From assembly GCA_018816555.1 (NCBI GenBank), contig JAHIVT010000061.1, positions 1-44,190 on the forward strand: DNA of 44,190 nt, read 5' to 3'. Source of the DNA: Pseudomonadota bacterium (lineage in GTDB: Bacteria > Desulfobacterota > Desulfobulbia > Desulfobulbales > SURF-16). Positions 44,179 through 44,190 of the stretch are shown here, piece after piece; position 1 is the stretch's first letter; each line of letters opens with the position of its first letter. Below the pieces are notes generated by a model, which saw only the letters and a list, made by a program, of their open reading frames with translations, searched no databases and was not told where the DNA came from. The position numbers were made by a program, and so were the translations under genes.

Positions 44179-44190
44179 ATGAGGCTTCCC

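Overview
The window reads as a chromosomal segment of a Gram-negative, probably anaerobic bacterium. The most likely home is the Desulfobacterota, in or near the Desulfobulbales; this is inferred from gene content, not from a marker gene. Supporting content: a Feo iron-uptake set with a cysteine-rich membrane partner, a CcsA-type cytochrome c maturation gene, a C_GCAxxG_C_C redox protein, a PATAN/DUF4388 protein, an SprA-type putative metalloprotease, a PEP-CTERM-like protein, and an OmpB/MofA-like giant multicopper oxidase. No rRNA, tRNA, CRISPR array, transposase or phage gene was seen.

Layout. 1-282: no gene. 283-3240 (minus): Cys-rich Feo partner, feoA, terminator, feoB. 3469-5456 (minus): small membrane protein, membrane protein, ccsA-like gene. 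5700-8345 (plus): PATAN protein and an orphan sensor kinase. 8496-19781 (minus): redox protein, clpB, an unknown membrane protein, serA, a GGDEF diguanylate cyclase, trpS, dnaK, grpE, separated by terminators, palindromes and an 11-copy heptamer tandem repeat. 20116-20901 (plus): an exported beta-carbonic-anhydrase homologue that has lost all three zinc ligands. 20907-25094: aminotransferase, a tiny Cys-rich protein, an SprA-type protein and gltA. 25415-26757 (plus): thiE overlapping a Cys-rich protein gene. 26759-31830 (minus): a membrane-proteolysis neighbourhood with hflC, hflK, a rhomboid protease and a zinc-ribbon/membrane/retropepsin-like protein. 31979-32653: PEP-CTERM-like protein.

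The right-hand quarter is accessory in character and entirely on the plus strand. 33146-36342 is a tightly overlapping four-gene ABC export-type operon (small anchored protein, FtsX-like permease, LolD-like ATPase, polytopic protein with an HHCPF motif). 36861-44065 is the most interesting part: a Sco1-like copper chaperone, a fusion of a monohaem cytochrome c to a type-I periplasmic binding fold, a secreted five-cysteine protein, a small secreted Gln/Pro-rich protein and a 1347-residue multicopper oxidase with an FN3 domain and three tandem ~101-residue repeats. It ends in a strong terminator. I interpret it as an exported copper/haem redox module, possibly for extracellular metal oxidation or extracellular electron transfer; Sco1 would metallate the oxidase and the cytochrome would exchange electrons with it.

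Start codons were moved from the longest open frame wherever a ribosome-binding site decided the matter (feoA, Feo partner, ccsA, 12107 gene, serA, grpE, hflK, SprA-type gene, PEP-CTERM-like gene, 39166 gene). All functions are from reading the sequence; no database search was run.
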